NCBI GenBank assembly: GCA_905221605.1
Contig: CAJNDS010001890.1
Span: 370,001-434,000 of the forward strand
DNA length: 64,000 bases
From: Symbiodinium natans
Lineage: Eukaryota; Sar; Dinophyceae; Suessiales; Symbiodiniaceae
Reading direction: 5' to 3'
The notes under the pieces were generated by a model, which saw only the letters and a list, made by a program, of their open reading frames with translations, did not search any database and had not been told where the DNA came from. A program made the translations under genes and the position numbers. Positions 1 to 11,815 of the stretch are shown one piece after another; positions within the stretch are counted from its first letter, which is position 1, and each line of letters begins with the position of its first letter.

Positions 1-91
1 AGCGCAAGTGGGGCGCTGGTGTCTAGGCATATAGGGCTCAAAGACTAATGGTTAAGCATTACAGACTCACTATATAACAAAAGATACCTAT

Positions 92-184
92 CCCCCCCCC
101 CCCCCCCCCCCCCCCAACCCCCCCCCACCCACCCAACCCCCCCCACCCACCCAACCACCCCCACCCACCCCACCCCACCCCCAG
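92..184. repeat. C-rich low-complexity tract
   Basis: A run of more than 20 cytosines is followed by CCCACCC-type repeats. A proline/glycine-type reading frame crosses it on the minus strand but is composition-driven. No gene is supported here. Confidence 0.85.
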
Positions 185-418
185 CCAGGGGAAAAACAAC
201 GGCATGCCCAAAAATCCATTTAAAACAACAACGGCAACGAAACAACGGCAACGCGTAACGCGCGTTTCCGTCGCGAAACGGCATCTTCAAAGAAAAAGGG
301 TAGACAGAAAGAAGTCTGGAAGGCAACTCTGACCCTAAGGGTCCATGTACCTAAATATGCGTTACTTGGGCCTTAAAGTATTTCCTGCTCAGAGGATATA
401 ATCATAAGGTACATGGAC

Positions 419-685
419 CCTTAGGGACCCTAAACCCTATGCCCTAACCCTAAACCCTAAACCCTAAACCCTGAACCCTAAACCCTAAACCCTAAACCCT
501 AAACCCTAAACCCTAAACCCTAAACCCTAAACCCTGAACCCTGAACCCTAAACCCTAATCCTAAACCCTAAACCCTAAACCCTAAACCCTAAACCCTAAA
601 CCCTAAACCCTAAACCCTAAACCCTAAACCCTAAACCCTAAACCCTAAACCCTAAACCCTAATCCCAAACCCTAAACCCTTAGCA
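419..685 (+). repeat. Interstitial telomere-like tract (CCCTAAA)n
   Basis: About 36 tandem copies of CCCTAAA with a few variants (CCCTGAA, CCCTAAT). Unique-looking sequence lies on both sides, so this is not a chromosome end as assembled. TTTAGGG is the telomere repeat reported for dinoflagellates and many plants. Confidence 0.9.
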
Positions 686-825
686 TAAGCCCCATAATGA
701 GGTAAAATCGTGTGAAGTCCACAAAAGGCCACGTTGTCAGCAAGGAGGAAGTCGCACCCAGCAGTCGGCACCGATGGACGCACACCAGAAAGAACCATGG
801 AAAGCCACCCCCGTTACCGACCCGT

Positions 826-940
826 CTGTAGGGTTTAGGGTTTAGGGTTTAGGGTTTAGGGTTTAGGGTTTAGGGCTTAGGGTTTAGGGTTTAGGGTTTA
901 GGGTTTGGGGTTTGGGGTTTGGGGTTTGGGGTTTAGGACC
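826..940 (+). repeat. Interstitial telomere-like tract (TTTAGGG)n
   Basis: TTTAGGG copies grade into TTTGGGG copies near the right end. The orientation is opposite to the tract at 419-685, so the two G-rich strands point away from the shared ~140 bp spacer. A short CCCTAAA tract follows at 1028-1092. Confidence 0.85.
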
Positions 941-1092
941 AGGGTTTGAACCTAGGGTTCTGCTTTGCAGTGGATTCAACTTCAGAAGCATTCTGTAGCA
1001 GAATGGTGTAAGGCTCTCATTCCCTCCACCCTAAACCCCAGCCCTAAACCCTAAACCCTAAACCCTAAATCCTAAACCCTAAACCCTAAACA

Positions 1093-2998
1093 GCCTAAAC
1101 CCCTTCATCCCCTCAACCCCCAGCAAGCCCTGAATCCCGCCCTCGCCCGGCCTGGCATGGCGTGGCGAAGCGGCATCGGAGTCTTCGTGGGAACCCTTGG
1201 AGGACTGCCGCGCCATGCCCATGCACAGCGCGGCCAGCTCGGAAGTTTTGCAGCCCGATTACAGGCTCGAGCCAGGCGCACAGGGGCCAAGATGGGCGCA
1301 ACTCGCCCCAAACCCGAAACCCTGAACGCTAAACCCGACATCCTTGTGGTTTAAGACTTGTATAGAGCTTTGGGGAGCAAGGCATGATGAACATTCATCA
1401 AGGTCTGCAGATCGGCTTGAGTCTTTCCTGCGCGTTTCTCGGTTTCTGGGCTTCTTCTAGTCCCCCCCTCATGGCCTTGAGCCACGGAGAGCACACGCTC
1501 GGCGGGAAAGAAGAAGATCTTTCATGTGGGACGCCCAGACAGCAGCCCCACTATAATGAGGGCAGCGGCAGGGCGTTGCGAGGATTTATCCCGCAGCCTC
1601 TGCACATCCCGAAAATGAAAAGTCTTGACAGTCCGGCTTGTTAACTGGCTTCTGATGCTGGTTGGCAATCCTTGGCATGGCAGGCAAGCAATTTTCAGCA
1701 AGGGGAGCCTGTCAGCAAGACTTCAGCATTGTTTTTGCACCCGGCCCCTCTAATGACATTCGGTATGCTGGTATTGAAAAGCTGCTCTGAGCCTGATGGT
1801 GTACAGGTTGTTCCACCTTTCAGTTTCAGGTTTGCCTTTATTGAGGGCTTCGGGTCCGAACACGATGCGGAAGGGACGGGACAAGAGGGCGTGGGTGCTC
1901 CTGAAGTCCACCTCCGTAGTCTAGAAGCCCCTGCTAAAATGGCACAGGAACTTCCGGATTCAAGAACATTTCAACAACATGACATGAACAATGGAAACAC
2001 CACCCCCGTCACGCGACAACTCGCTCTAGGTCTGTCTTAAACGCCCCTTTCGCAGCCCTTCGCGCACCAGCGAAACCTTTTGATGGCCGAGAGACGAGCT
2101 GCACCAGGCTCTTTCTGCTCCGCGCCTTCGTCTTCATCATCAGTCTTTTTGCTGGGTTTCGGGTTTAGGGTTTAGGGTTAGGGTTTAGGGTTCATGCGCA
2201 AGTTGGCAGAGTATTGCTTCCAACGAGCCTCTCTGACGACATTGGGTAGGCTGGTCAGATCTCGAATCCGACCTAGGCTTCTGGTCCATGTTGTGGGCAT
2301 CCCTGTTTAACCGTGAGCCTACACAATCTGCCTGGTAGCATAGAACGCCTCCGGATTTACGATTCTGCGAAGATTGAAAATCCAAACTGCATCACTTCAA
2401 CCTTTAACCCGAATCCCTGACCCAATCCTTGACCCTTCCTAGGTTTAGTTTCGACTAAGGCACAGAATTTTCGGCAAAACTCTCCGGCGCCTGCTGAAAG
2501 CTGAGCTCCGAGTCGTTGGAGGATCCGCCTTGATCAGGAGCCTCCTGAGCCTGCTGCAGCTCATCGTTGGCATCCCCGGAGACCTTGGGCGCAAGAGGCT
2601 ACAGACGGCTCCTGCTCACAATTCTTGATATTTGTGTGTTCATGCAAAAACCTGTCGCAAACTCCGATTTGAGGTATTCTACGCTTGCAAAATCAATTGG
2701 CTTCAAACCGTTTCGAGAAGCGGCGGTCGCAGGGAGCTCATCATCGCCATCCTTGCGCGCTTGACTATCAGGTACGCTGTGACTCTATGATGCGTCTAGC
2801 AAATTTTCGTTCAGGGCTACAGCCGCAGAAGAGGGGGTCCTTCTTGAGCTCGTCGATTCTGATGCTCACAACATCAGGGCAAGCCACATCTGTACCGAAA
2901 TTGTCCATATCGAGCTCCAGGTCGCAGATTCTGACGGCATAACCTGCCAGCCGTATTTGCCCTCAGACTGCAATGAACCTGAAGCCTGGGCCCTGCGT
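1093..2998. other. Intergenic, no supported gene
   Basis: Several frames of 60-120 codons are open on both strands, but none shows splice sites, biased composition or a recognisable motif. A short TTTAGGG cluster sits at about 2158-2192. I see nothing else to annotate. Confidence 0.5.
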
Positions 2999-4289
2999 CT
3001 AAAAGATGCCTCTGTTCAATGCCGAGCCTGCAAATAGCCATGTGCTTAGCAGAAGGCTGCCAAACTGGGTCACGAGCTGACCGGCTGTTTGGGCTGCGTA
3101 CAGCATGGCATAGGCAGTGATGCACGCGCAGAAGAACGTTTCTGAGCGTCTCTCTGCCTGAGCTGCGGCAAGGCCCGCAGCCAGTGAACATGAATATCTT
3201 TGTGCTTTGGGGCTGTGACACAAGCGAAAACTCGGTGAGAAAAGGGGTCCCTCACCTCAGAGAAACCTCACGAAACAATTGCCTAGCTTCTTCTATGAAC
3301 TCCAGGAGGTCCTCCCGCAGCAGGCCTCGCCCCACACTCTCCCGTATCGCCTGCACGGACATGCGCGATATTTGGAAGAGTCATAGCAATAGCAAAAAGA
3401 GACTATGCAAAGCTCGCAGCAGCCATACATACTGTAGAACATGGTAGAACCGTAGAACCTCGAAAGCATAAATCTGTCATTATACGAAACACACCTCCAA
3501 GCGGGCCTGCCGGAGGTTCCAAGGGGGCAAGACGGCCAATTGCTTAAGAGCACTGCGAGTCACGATGAAGGCCGTGACGGAAGCAAAAGCGTAATGCTTT
3601 GCGGACAGCACATCGCTGAGTGTCTTGACGTCGAGGCCGATGTCCAAAATCAGCAACGCCAGTGTTTGGAGCAGCCCTCCTCCTTGCCAAGGCCAGGCGA
3701 GAAGGACGACGGGCCGGAGACTGGGATCCACGTCGCGGAATCTAGACGGCAGCGGCTGCTTCTGAAGCAGCTCCTCTATCGCCTGCTGTGCTCTTGTCCT
3801 TTTGGCCTGCGCACGCTGCTTCCTGATAGTCACATCGAGCCACGGGAGCCGGTGCTGCACACAGCCGATCGCGGGGACCAAGAGCTGAACACAGTTTGCA
3901 AGCAATGCGCAGAGCAGACATGTAGAGTACAGGATGAGGAGACCTGGAAGGACACGGTATATCACCGTGGTGAAAATGTCAGCTGCTGTGATATCTGGTG
4001 GGGCCCATCTAAATAGCCAATCATCGGCAAGCTTGCTATTTGTCCACACATCGCCTTTTGCACTGGTCCATTCAAAAAGGATGGGGTTGACCACATTCTC
4101 GCAGAGCCACTTTAGGGGCTCAGCGAGGTCTCCTTCAGAGGAACCTTGAAATAAACCTTGAGCGGCAACGAAGTTCGCGACAAAGAACCCTGAGAGGGCC
4201 ACTGTTCGAAGAAGGGCAGCAGCCTGACTGGATGCACTCTGGTTCGTCTGAACCATTTCTGGACCTCTTGAATAACTGAAAGCTTGCAT
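2999..4289 (-). CDS. Multi-pass membrane protein, three exons, 367 residues
   Basis: Unrecognised integral membrane protein with a complete gene model. Exon 1 is 4289-3495 (ATG to a GGAG|GTGTGT donor), exon 2 is 3350-3256 (after GTGCAG, ending CTGAG|GTGAG), and exon 3 is 3212-2999 (after TCACAG, ending TAG). The three exons total 1,104 bases and stay in phase, which strongly supports the model. Hydrophobic segments fall near residues 26-47, 108-142, 191-217 and 232-250, with one more in exon 3. A basic Lys/Arg/Gln-rich stretch at 155-180 separates the second and third. The segment from about 215 to 250 has a D..LD...LSD pattern reminiscent of XK-like membrane proteins, but that resemblance is weak. 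Function is not inferable. Confidence 0.75.
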
Positions 4290-5254
4290 AAGCCCGTAAA
4301 TGTAGCAGTCAGCTTAAATAAAGCACGAGCCAGCTGAAACCCTCAACCTGTCAGTGCCCTGTAGCACACCGCAAGCATGCCAGTTCGTCTCTAGGCAGGG
4401 CAGATGTCTGTCATCCTGACTTGCCCAGCGCAAGTGCTATGTCGTTGCGATCGTGCTCCCTTCAGTAACTGGAGGTGGCGCCGCACTTCTGGATTCGGGT
4501 GTTGTTTAAGATTTTTGGCTTTTGTGCGACTTCTCAACACCCACATTCCTTCCGGGGTAGGCGAAAACTTCTTTCCAGATGATGGTCATTCTGTGGTGGT
4601 CCGTGCTCCTTTTAGGGTATATAGGGCCCATCTTTGTCCGAATAGTCAGGGTGTCCGGTTGCCTAGTGGGCACTCCTGCTAAAGCTTTGGATCCCGTTAG
4701 CCTGCACTGTTGAAGAATTCGCATTGGCGCTGGAAGTTTTAGATGCCAGATGCTGGCACGAAACAGCACTCAAATGGACAAACAAAATGATGGCTGACAG
4801 CAGACTAAGCGCGGGTAAGAAAGCCCCCGGGGGCCCGAACCCTAGGGTTTCCGGCATGCAAAACGGCTAGGGGTTCAGGAAAAATCCTGGACTTTAAGCA
4901 CGACAATACGTTTGAAAAAAAACTTGCTCTGGGACCTGGTTTGGCAACCATTTTTTGGAGCAATTTCTGGGCGACATTCTGGAAACCATGAATTTAAGCT
5001 TTCGAGAAATTGTCACTGCTGGCCGCTGTCAAAGCTGGATTTGGAAGGTCTTGACCTCACTCACAAATCGTTTCGATTCTAAGGTTCAGTTTCAAGGGCC
5101 TTTTGGTTGTACGGGATGATCATCCGCGTGTTTTTTTCGATGTAAATCCTGGGATTTCGAGTTGCGCTTCAAGGCACTGTTTGGGAATGACTGAAAACCC
5201 CTGCCTCAGGCCCTCAGACTGCACATGTTTTGTTTGTACTTAATCTGGACACAT
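4290..5254. other. Intergenic, no supported gene
   Basis: No reading frame with coding character. The minus-strand gene at 2999-4289 starts at the left edge, so its 5' untranslated region and trans-splice acceptor should lie here. I could not pick out a convincing acceptor. Confidence 0.4.
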
Positions 5255-7245
5255 TGACTTTGTCGGGCTTAGGTTTAGGGTATAGGCTAGGGTTTCAAAC
5301 TTCGCACGTGTTCCTGTCACAACGGTGCACCATCATGCTTTTCCCCTCGGAAACGGCCAGGGCATTATGGAATTTGGAAGCTGAGCAAAAACAGCGTCTT
5401 GACCTGGGCAATTTGGTGTTGAGGGCTTAGGGCCCTACAAATGCTTCCCTTCAGAATTGGCTCAAATCAGCACCCCGCCCCTTGGAGTCCCTAAGAAGTC
5501 TTAGGCCCCCATGCCAAGTCCGAAAATCATGTTAAAATCTTCAAGTTTAGGCTGGAGACTGAACTCTCGGGTTTCAGGTTTAGGGCCAAAGTTTGGGGAA
5601 GTGTGGGGACTATCTTCAAGTCAAAAAGCTTGTCCACCCCTTAGAGCTCTTAAGAAGTCCCCCACGCTAAAACTGACACCTTCAAGTTTAGATTGCAGGC
5701 TTAAACACTTGGTTTTCAGGTTTAGGGGGGCTTAAACTCAACTCTTGGTTTTCAGGTTTAGGGGGGTTTAAGGACTATCTTAAAGTCAAAAAACAGCTTT
5801 CCCGCCCCTTAGAGCCCTTAAGAAGTCCTAGACATCTTCAGTTTAGGTTGGAGGCTTAAACTTTTGGTTTGCAGGCTTAGGGAAGTTTAGGGACTATCTT
5901 TGAGTTAAAATATTTTTGATTTGAGCACCGGGTTTTCGCGAGGGCTCGGTTGCGGCTTTTGGCCTCTGACAACAGTTTGAGACATTGGGAGGTATCTTTG
6001 CGGCCTCTGGACACTATTTTGAAGCACAGGGTGTTTCTTTTACCTTCACGTGACAAAATCATTCCAAAACGGGACAACAGGCGAAAAACAAACTTTTACC
6101 CGACCGAATCACTCCCAACAGTGATGCGAAGCCACAATTCCATACCCCAACTACAAAATCTATACATAATCTACGAGGTTGGGTCGCTCCCGTGTCGCTC
6201 CTCGTGTCGCTCCTCGTGTCGCTCCTCGTGTCGCTCCCCGTGTCGCTCCCGTCGCTCCCCTTGTTGCTCCTGTCGCTCCCTGTGTCGCTCCTGTCGCTCC
6301 TTGCGTCGCTCCCGTGGCAACAAGGGGAGCGACGGGAGCGACACGGGGAGCGACGGGAGCGACACGGGGAGCGACACGAGGAGCGACACGAGGAGCGACA
6401 CGAGGAGCGACACGAGGAGCGACATGGGAGCGACCCAACCTCGTAGATTATGTAGATTTTGTAGTTGGGGTATGGAATTGTGGCTTCGCATCACTGTTGG
6501 GAGTGATTCGGTCGGGTAAATGTTTGCTTCTCGCCTGTTGTCCCATTTTGGAATGATTTTGTCACGCGAAGGTAAAAGAAACACCCTGTGCTTCAAAATA
6601 GTGTCCAGAGGCCGCAAAGATACCTCCCAATGTCTCAAACTGTTGTCAGAGGCCAAAAGCCGCAACCGAGACCTCGCGAAAACCCGGTGCTCAAATCAAA
6701 AATATTTTAACTCAAAGATAGTCCCTAAACTTCCCTAAGCCTGCAAACCAAAAGTTTAAGCCTCCAACCTAGACTGAAGATGTCTAGGACTTCTTAAGGG
6801 CTCTAAGTGGCGGGAAAGCTGTTTTTTGACTTTAAGATAGTCCTTAAACCCCCCTAAACCTGAAAACCAACAGTTGAGTTTAAGCCCCCCTAAACCTGAA
6901 AACCAAGTGTTTAAGCCTGCAATCTAAACTTGAAGGTGTCAGTTTTAGCGTGGGGGACTTCTTAAGAGCTCTAAGGGGTGGACAAGCTTTTTGACTTGAA
7001 GATAGTCCCCACACTTCCCTAAGCTTTGGCCCTAAACCTGAAACCCGAGAGTTTCAGTCTCCAGCCTAAACATGAAGATGCTAACAGGATTTTCGGACTT
7101 GGCATGGGGGCCTAAGACTTCTTACAGTAGGGACTTCCAAATTCCATGATGCCCTGGCCGTTTCCGATGGGAAAAGCATGCTGGTGCACGTTTGTGGCAG
7201 GAACATGTGTGAAAGTTGAAACCCTATACCCTAAACCTAAACCCG
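5255..7245. repeat. ~2 kb palindrome (inverted repeat, arms ~1.0 and ~0.93 kb)
   Basis: The left arm (about 5255-6266) and right arm (about 6318-7245) are reverse complements over almost their whole length with scattered substitutions. Both outer ends read GTCGGG…TTAGG-type sequence, and the arms meet at a ~50 bp spacer made of GTCGCTCC-type units. Each arm carries an open frame giving nearly the same peptide, beginning MRLLASDNSLRHWEVSLR, at 5950 on plus and 6665 on minus. That frame is a consequence of the duplication; I do not call it a gene. Both arms also contain several ~60-110 bp repeats of a GGTTTTCAGGTTTAGGGG type. Confidence 0.85.
6181..6435. repeat. GTCGCTCC minisatellite at the palindrome centre
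   Basis: Degenerate 8-14 bp units (GTCGCTCC, with CTCGT or CCGT spacers) read one way up to about 6313 and as the reverse complement (GGAGCGAC) from about 6323. This gives Arg/Ser/Cys-rich or Val/Ala/Pro-rich frames on every strand, none of which is credible as protein. Confidence 0.85.
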
Positions 7246-7619
7246 ACATAAACGGCCACAAAACATACAGAACCAGTGATCGGCTTCCGGTTGCATCCGG
7301 GTCTTTTCCGTTTTGTATCCGGGTCTTACGTTTTTGCGTCGCATGCTCTTGTCTGTGACACGGTGGAGTGGTGGGGCCGCCCTTCACATGCGCCACACAT
7401 TTGTGTATGCAAATGTAAGCACGCGTGTATGTCATATCTGTGCTGTCTTACTCAACTGTAGATAGAAGCTGGGTTTAAACTATTTTCCAGAGTGCTGTTT
7501 TCAAACCAGTGGTGTAGCTGGTGTTCCGAAACAACGTTTTGCTTTGTTCACTCATGTTTAAACAAAGTGTATGCAACAACAGAAAGTCTTAAGCGTGCTT
7601 GTGCGAGAAAAGCTTTGCT

Positions 7620-8297
7620 TACAAAGACACGCCAACATACGTAAGCGTCTTCAGGCTTGGTTTTTTCCACACAGTTGCCCAACTCCCAGCCCACGCAAAC
7701 TCCCTGTCAGAGATTGCAGCTAGTGATTGCAGATACTAATGGGCCCCTAAAAAAAACGCCCCTGATGACAGGGGCTACCAACATAGGATACTGTCATACT
7801 CAAGCACCCGCCCCTCAAAGCAGCCGCAAGCTGAGCAAGAAATCATAATCGCTCAGTCTTGCCACAACAGGCCAAGATAAGTAAGGGTCTTCAGGCTTGG
7901 TGGTTTTCTCACACAGTTGCCCAACCCCCTGCCCACGCAAACCCCCTTGTCAGAGATTGCAGCAACGGGGGAGCTATGACATCGAGGTGGCTGGACCCTA
8001 ACCCCTAAACCCTAAACCCTAAAGTTTTTTCAGAATCTGTAAGGCTTAGGGTTAGGGATAGGGTGTCAGGGGTTGAAGGGCAGGGGTGTAAGCTTGACAG
8101 CAGGGGCTTGGAGATTGCAGTCTAGCTAGTGGTTGCAGGTATAAACGGGCCCCGAAAGAAAGGGCCCTGATGACAGGGGCGACCAACATAGGATAATGTC
8201 ATACTCAAGCACCCACCCCGCAAAGCAGCCGCAAGCTTAACCAACCGGTTTAGCGAATGTCCTGAGCAAGAAATCATAATCGGCCAGTCTTGTCTTG
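7620..8297 (+). repeat. Tandem duplication, second copy interrupted
   Basis: Unit 1 (about 7620-7860) and unit 2 (about 7864-8297) share GGGTCTTCAGGCTTGG-like, CAGAGATTGCAG, CCTGATGACAGGGGC and AAGAAATCATAATCG blocks in the same order. Unit 2 is longer because of the insert at 7963-8110. No coding potential is evident. Confidence 0.8.
7963..8110 (+). mobile_element. ~148 bp insert with telomere-like core, flanked by a 10 bp direct repeat
   Basis: Compared with the intact neighbouring repeat unit, this segment is extra. GAGATTGCAG stands on both sides (7953-7962 and 8111-8120), where the intact copy has it once (around 7710). The insert holds CCCTAAA units followed, after a T-run, by TTAGGG-type units in the opposite orientation. 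It has no coding capacity. Calling it mobile is an inference from the duplicated flank. Confidence 0.5.
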
Positions 8298-8517
8298 CCA
8301 TGACCGTGCACCTTCGATCCCCTTGACATAGCGCCTTTTGCATGCCTGAAACCCAAACCCAATAACCTTCCAAGCCCCCGAACCTTCCACCCCCTTCCTT
8401 TAAAACAACATGCAAAAAGCCAATTCCGAACCCAACTCTTTGCACCCCCTCTGTCAGGATACTGTCAGATCCGAGGGGCGGGCTTCGTAAGCTGGTTTGG
8501 GGTTTAGAGGGTCCATG

Positions 8518-8615
8518 GCCACTGCTCAAGTGGCGCCACTGCTCAAGTGGCCACGCATGTCACGTCATGCGCGTGTCCATGGCCGCTGTTCAAGTGGCAC
8601 CACTGCTCAAGCGGT
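8518..8615 (+). repeat. Hairpin cluster, family C (four stem-loops)
   Basis: Hairpins at 8518-8534 and 8535-8551 have stem GCCACT and loop GCTCA. The one at 8582-8598 has stem GCCGCT, one G-T pair and loop GTTCA. The one at 8599-8615 has stem ACCACT with one mismatch and loop GCTCA. They form two back-to-back pairs inside a ~64-70 bp duplicated unit that also contains CACGCATG/CATGCG-type arms. Confidence 0.65.
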
Positions 8616-8726
8616 CACGCGTGTCATCTTTGCGCATGCGCTTTGAGTTTTTGAAGTTCTCTCATGTGCGCGCCAATGGCCACGATCACGCGTGACATTC
8701 AAGTGTGTTGCGGTCCTTTTTGTCGA

Positions 8727-8960
8727 GCAACACCAACAGCAACAGCAACATCACCACCAGCCACGCCACTACCAACAGCAGTAGCACCAGCACGAAAGCA
8801 GTGCAACCGAATAGGATTCTGTACAAAAATGCGCCGACTGACAAGGCACCAACACCAGCAGCACCACCAGCAGGAGCACCGCCCAACAAAGACGCACCAA
8901 CGCACAAAACAGCCGCGCCCAATAAGCAAAACAGCCACACCCCCTAAGCCAAAACGCACC
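8727..8960. repeat. CAA/CAC/CAG low-complexity tract
   Basis: Interrupted trinucleotide repeats give Thr/Ser/Asn-, Gln/His- or Val/Leu-rich frames in all readings. No gene is supported. Confidence 0.7.
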
Positions 8961-9104
8961 AATACGCAAAACAGCCACACCCTAAGCCAAGCCTGAGTGA
9001 GCAAAGTTCGAGGGGTTGGCAACGTGATGTATACTATGTCAACTGATCCCTTTCAGTATCAATGTAGTAGTTAGTCACTTGTCACAGATCTAGCTCACAA
9101 CATC

Positions 9105-11815
9105 GCAGAGTTCGGAGGCCGTGCACCATATTGCATGAGCTGGAGAGTGAGAGACAGCTCTATAGATCCCGAGCCCTGCAAAGATTTGGGTGGGTGGACG
9201 GTTTCAGGGCTGTTGGGATACATGGTTCCATCTGAGCTAGCGCGGCTTGACTTGATAGCGCACGAGATCTGTGCTTCTCGAAGCCGAAGGCTCTCTTCCT
9301 TCCCCTGGCAAACATAGCACCCCTTTCCTGGGTGAGATTCTCCAATCCCTCGACCAGGTGCTGGATCTTCACATTGTTCACGCTCCGCCCTTCACTCAGA
9401 TCTTCCTCTTGAAAGGCTTGGCAACTTTCTGGGTGCTCGGTTTCGATCGCGGGGTTTGCTGCGCGGCTTCATATCTTACCAGCTCTCAAGCTTGGGACGG
9501 GAGATTCTCTGTTCACGCGGCTTTCGTCAAAGGGGGGTTCGAGTTGTACATGAACGCCGGACACGACACGCCGACATGTTGGGTAACCATTTCGTCTGGA
9601 AAAGGGACGGATCTTGCCAGGCCGACTCGGCGCCTTCTTCAATGATGCGCTCATCGAGCATGCTGGGGCGTTGGGGATTTTGTTGGGTTTGGGACAGGAA
9701 TGGACCGGGCCGGACTGCAGATTTGCATCATCTCACTCGAGGCACATGTGACATATCGGGTAGGTGGCAGTGGTCTCCCCAGACCTTATTCCCCCAGGGC
9801 AGGCTCAGATGCATTCTCATGAATGGCGGATGGGGCGCAACCAAACCAGGCTTCCGTGAACTTATCCATGGTGGCCCGGCCCTTGCGTGTGGACATTGAT
9901 TCCGCACGCTGACTTCTGTTCTCAGGTAGCAGACAGCAGTGAGCGGCGGGGGGGGGGGGGGGGGGGGGGGTGCGAAACCCTAAATCTGTTCTTGAGACAC
10001 GTCTGATGCGCACTTTGGGCCCGGACACGTGTTTTTGTGACATACTAAGGCAAGAACACGGCGCGGATTCAGAATCTAGAGTGAAGATTAAGGGCTGGTA
10101 TATAAAGGTTTCTAAGGGTCTGGAGACTTGTCGAACGGCAATAAAACCCGTTCTTCTTGGGAGGTGGCTAGCTAGATGCGTTCTTTGGGCTCTGAAACGC
10201 GCACGGTGCTCCCGACTTGTCGGGAGGTTGTTTGTCCCAGGCTTGTTTCGTTCGGGGCAGGTGCGAAACCCCAAATCTGTTCTTGCCACGATCTGGATGC
10301 CCTGAAGGACGCACGGCTTGCCTGCGGAAGTCTGTGCTTTTTTGTGTTTTTATTTGTGTCTCTTTTGTTCTGCCTTGATGTTCTCCTGTATGTCCCAGTT
10401 TCTGTTGGTGTTCCTCCCATCTTGAAGCGTTTGAAGTTCTGAACAAACATTGGGTGCAACCACTCACATCCGCATATCTGGAAAACGAAATCCAGCATTG
10501 AATCGTAAACCCAAGAAAGATTCAAGCAGGCGACAGCTACCCACACCCCTCTCTAGGAAGGAAACACCCACGGCAACAGCCCGAGTTAGGGTTTATTAGG
10601 TTTAGGGTTTAGGGTTTAGAGCATAGGCTCAGACGGCTGCAACAGCCCCAGTCGGCTGCAGCAGCCGTACCGAAACAAGGCACTGGCAGCTGTGTCTCCT
10701 GCCCAGCTTGCGCTGTGACGTGGAGGACAGATGGGTGGCGTTTGTGATTCGATGTTTCGGTCCAGAATCCATAGGAAAACACATAACGCAACTAGTTGCG
10801 AATTGAGTTTTCCCAAGGGAATGCACGTTTGGGCTTGTCGATTTGGTGTTTCGGTCCAAAATCCTAAGGAAAACACATAACGCAAATGGTTGCGAGTTTT
10901 CCCACAAGGGAATGCACGTTTGGGTTCGCGTTTCGTTGTTTCGGTCCAACATCCCTAGCAAAACACATAACGCAACTAGTTGCGAATTGAGTTTTTCTAG
11001 GTCAGGCTGCAAATAATACAACCGTTGTCTGAAATTTAGCGTATGTCTGGGGTTTCTTGGTGCTTTTGCTCGAAATCCTTGGGTATAGAAAATAGAATCC
11101 GGCAGTGTTGCCACGTGGTGTCCCGGCGAAAGCCGGTGTAAAGAGACGACCGTTCTTGCTACCGAACTGGGGGAACACCTTGCAGCCGTTTGGCTTGTGA
11201 AACATGTCTGGCGGCTGGCGATGTGTGACATGTTCAAAATGCTTGACGCACCGGCGTGACAGGGTGTGCCTGTCGGCCAAGCCGCCGAGGCAAGCATCAC
11301 CTAACGCATCCACATCTTGGACTGCGGTGCAAGCAACGGCTGAGCCCGGAGATGGCCACCTATGGCCCCTTCCTCGCTTTCTTGGCCGGCTTCTCAGATC
11401 CCCCCTTGCCTTCAGGGGTTTGGATTGATTTCGAACTTGGCTTATTTCTTTGACCCTTGGTCCTCGTGCTCTGGATCCTGGGACTCCGACTTCCGCTTCT
11501 GGGCCATGGCACGGAATCAGCGAGTTCAAGGGGCGGGGGCCAGCCCTCTGACACCAAACTCGCGAGGTCAAGTGGCATGACTGACTGCTTGCAGGACGGG
11601 GCTGTTCCAGCCATACAGTCGTGCGCGCGCGTGATTGTGTTAAGCGAAACAAAAGGCGGAAAGTTGTGAAAAGGCCAACTGTGTTACGGACCCCCCCCCC
11701 CAAAAAAAAAAAAACAAAACAAACAAACAGCCAAAGCAAAGTGAACTAACTCGGCACGTTTTCCCCTAAGCTCGTCGAGCCTCCCAGCAAGAAAAACAAC
11801 GGCGCATTAATTTGC
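9105..11815 (-). repeat. Dispersed repeat element, copy 1 (~2.7 kb)
   Basis: The reverse complement of this interval matches 56825-60311 in order. Shared landmarks are the GAGGCTCGACGAGCTTAGG block near one end, a core with three ~90 bp units containing CGCAACTAGTTGCG palindromes (10760-11000), a TTTAGGG patch at about 10586-10622, and a terminal block carrying GAGCTGGAGAGTGAGAGACAG. Open frames of up to 245 codons exist in several phases but differ between copies by frameshifts, so I do not call genes. A homopolymer of about 22 G lies at 9949-9970, and a (C)n(A)n junction lies at 11690-11715. Confidence 0.75.

Noticed and set aside
45-326. Gly/Val-rich minus-strand frame over the C tract
   Set aside because: Composition is dictated by the C homopolymer; no start context, splice site or ordered domain.
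419-685. CRISPR-like array
   Set aside because: The 7 bp units have no spacers; it is a telomere-type tandem repeat.
1-1092. True chromosome end
   Set aside because: Telomere-like tracts here are flanked by other sequence on both sides and occur in both orientations throughout the window.
5950-6665. Pair of similar proteins from the palindrome arms
   Set aside because: Similarity follows from the inverted duplication, and the C-terminal halves are pure minisatellite translation.
9456-9899. 147-codon frame in dispersed element copy 1
   Set aside because: The matching frame in copy 2 (around 59.5-59.9 kb) is broken by frameshifts and other frames are equally open.
11002-11739. 245-codon frame shared with 57279-58064
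   Set aside because: Partly conserved between copies, but the frame spans the noncoding ~90 bp repeat units and several alternative frames are open as well; not enough to call a gene.
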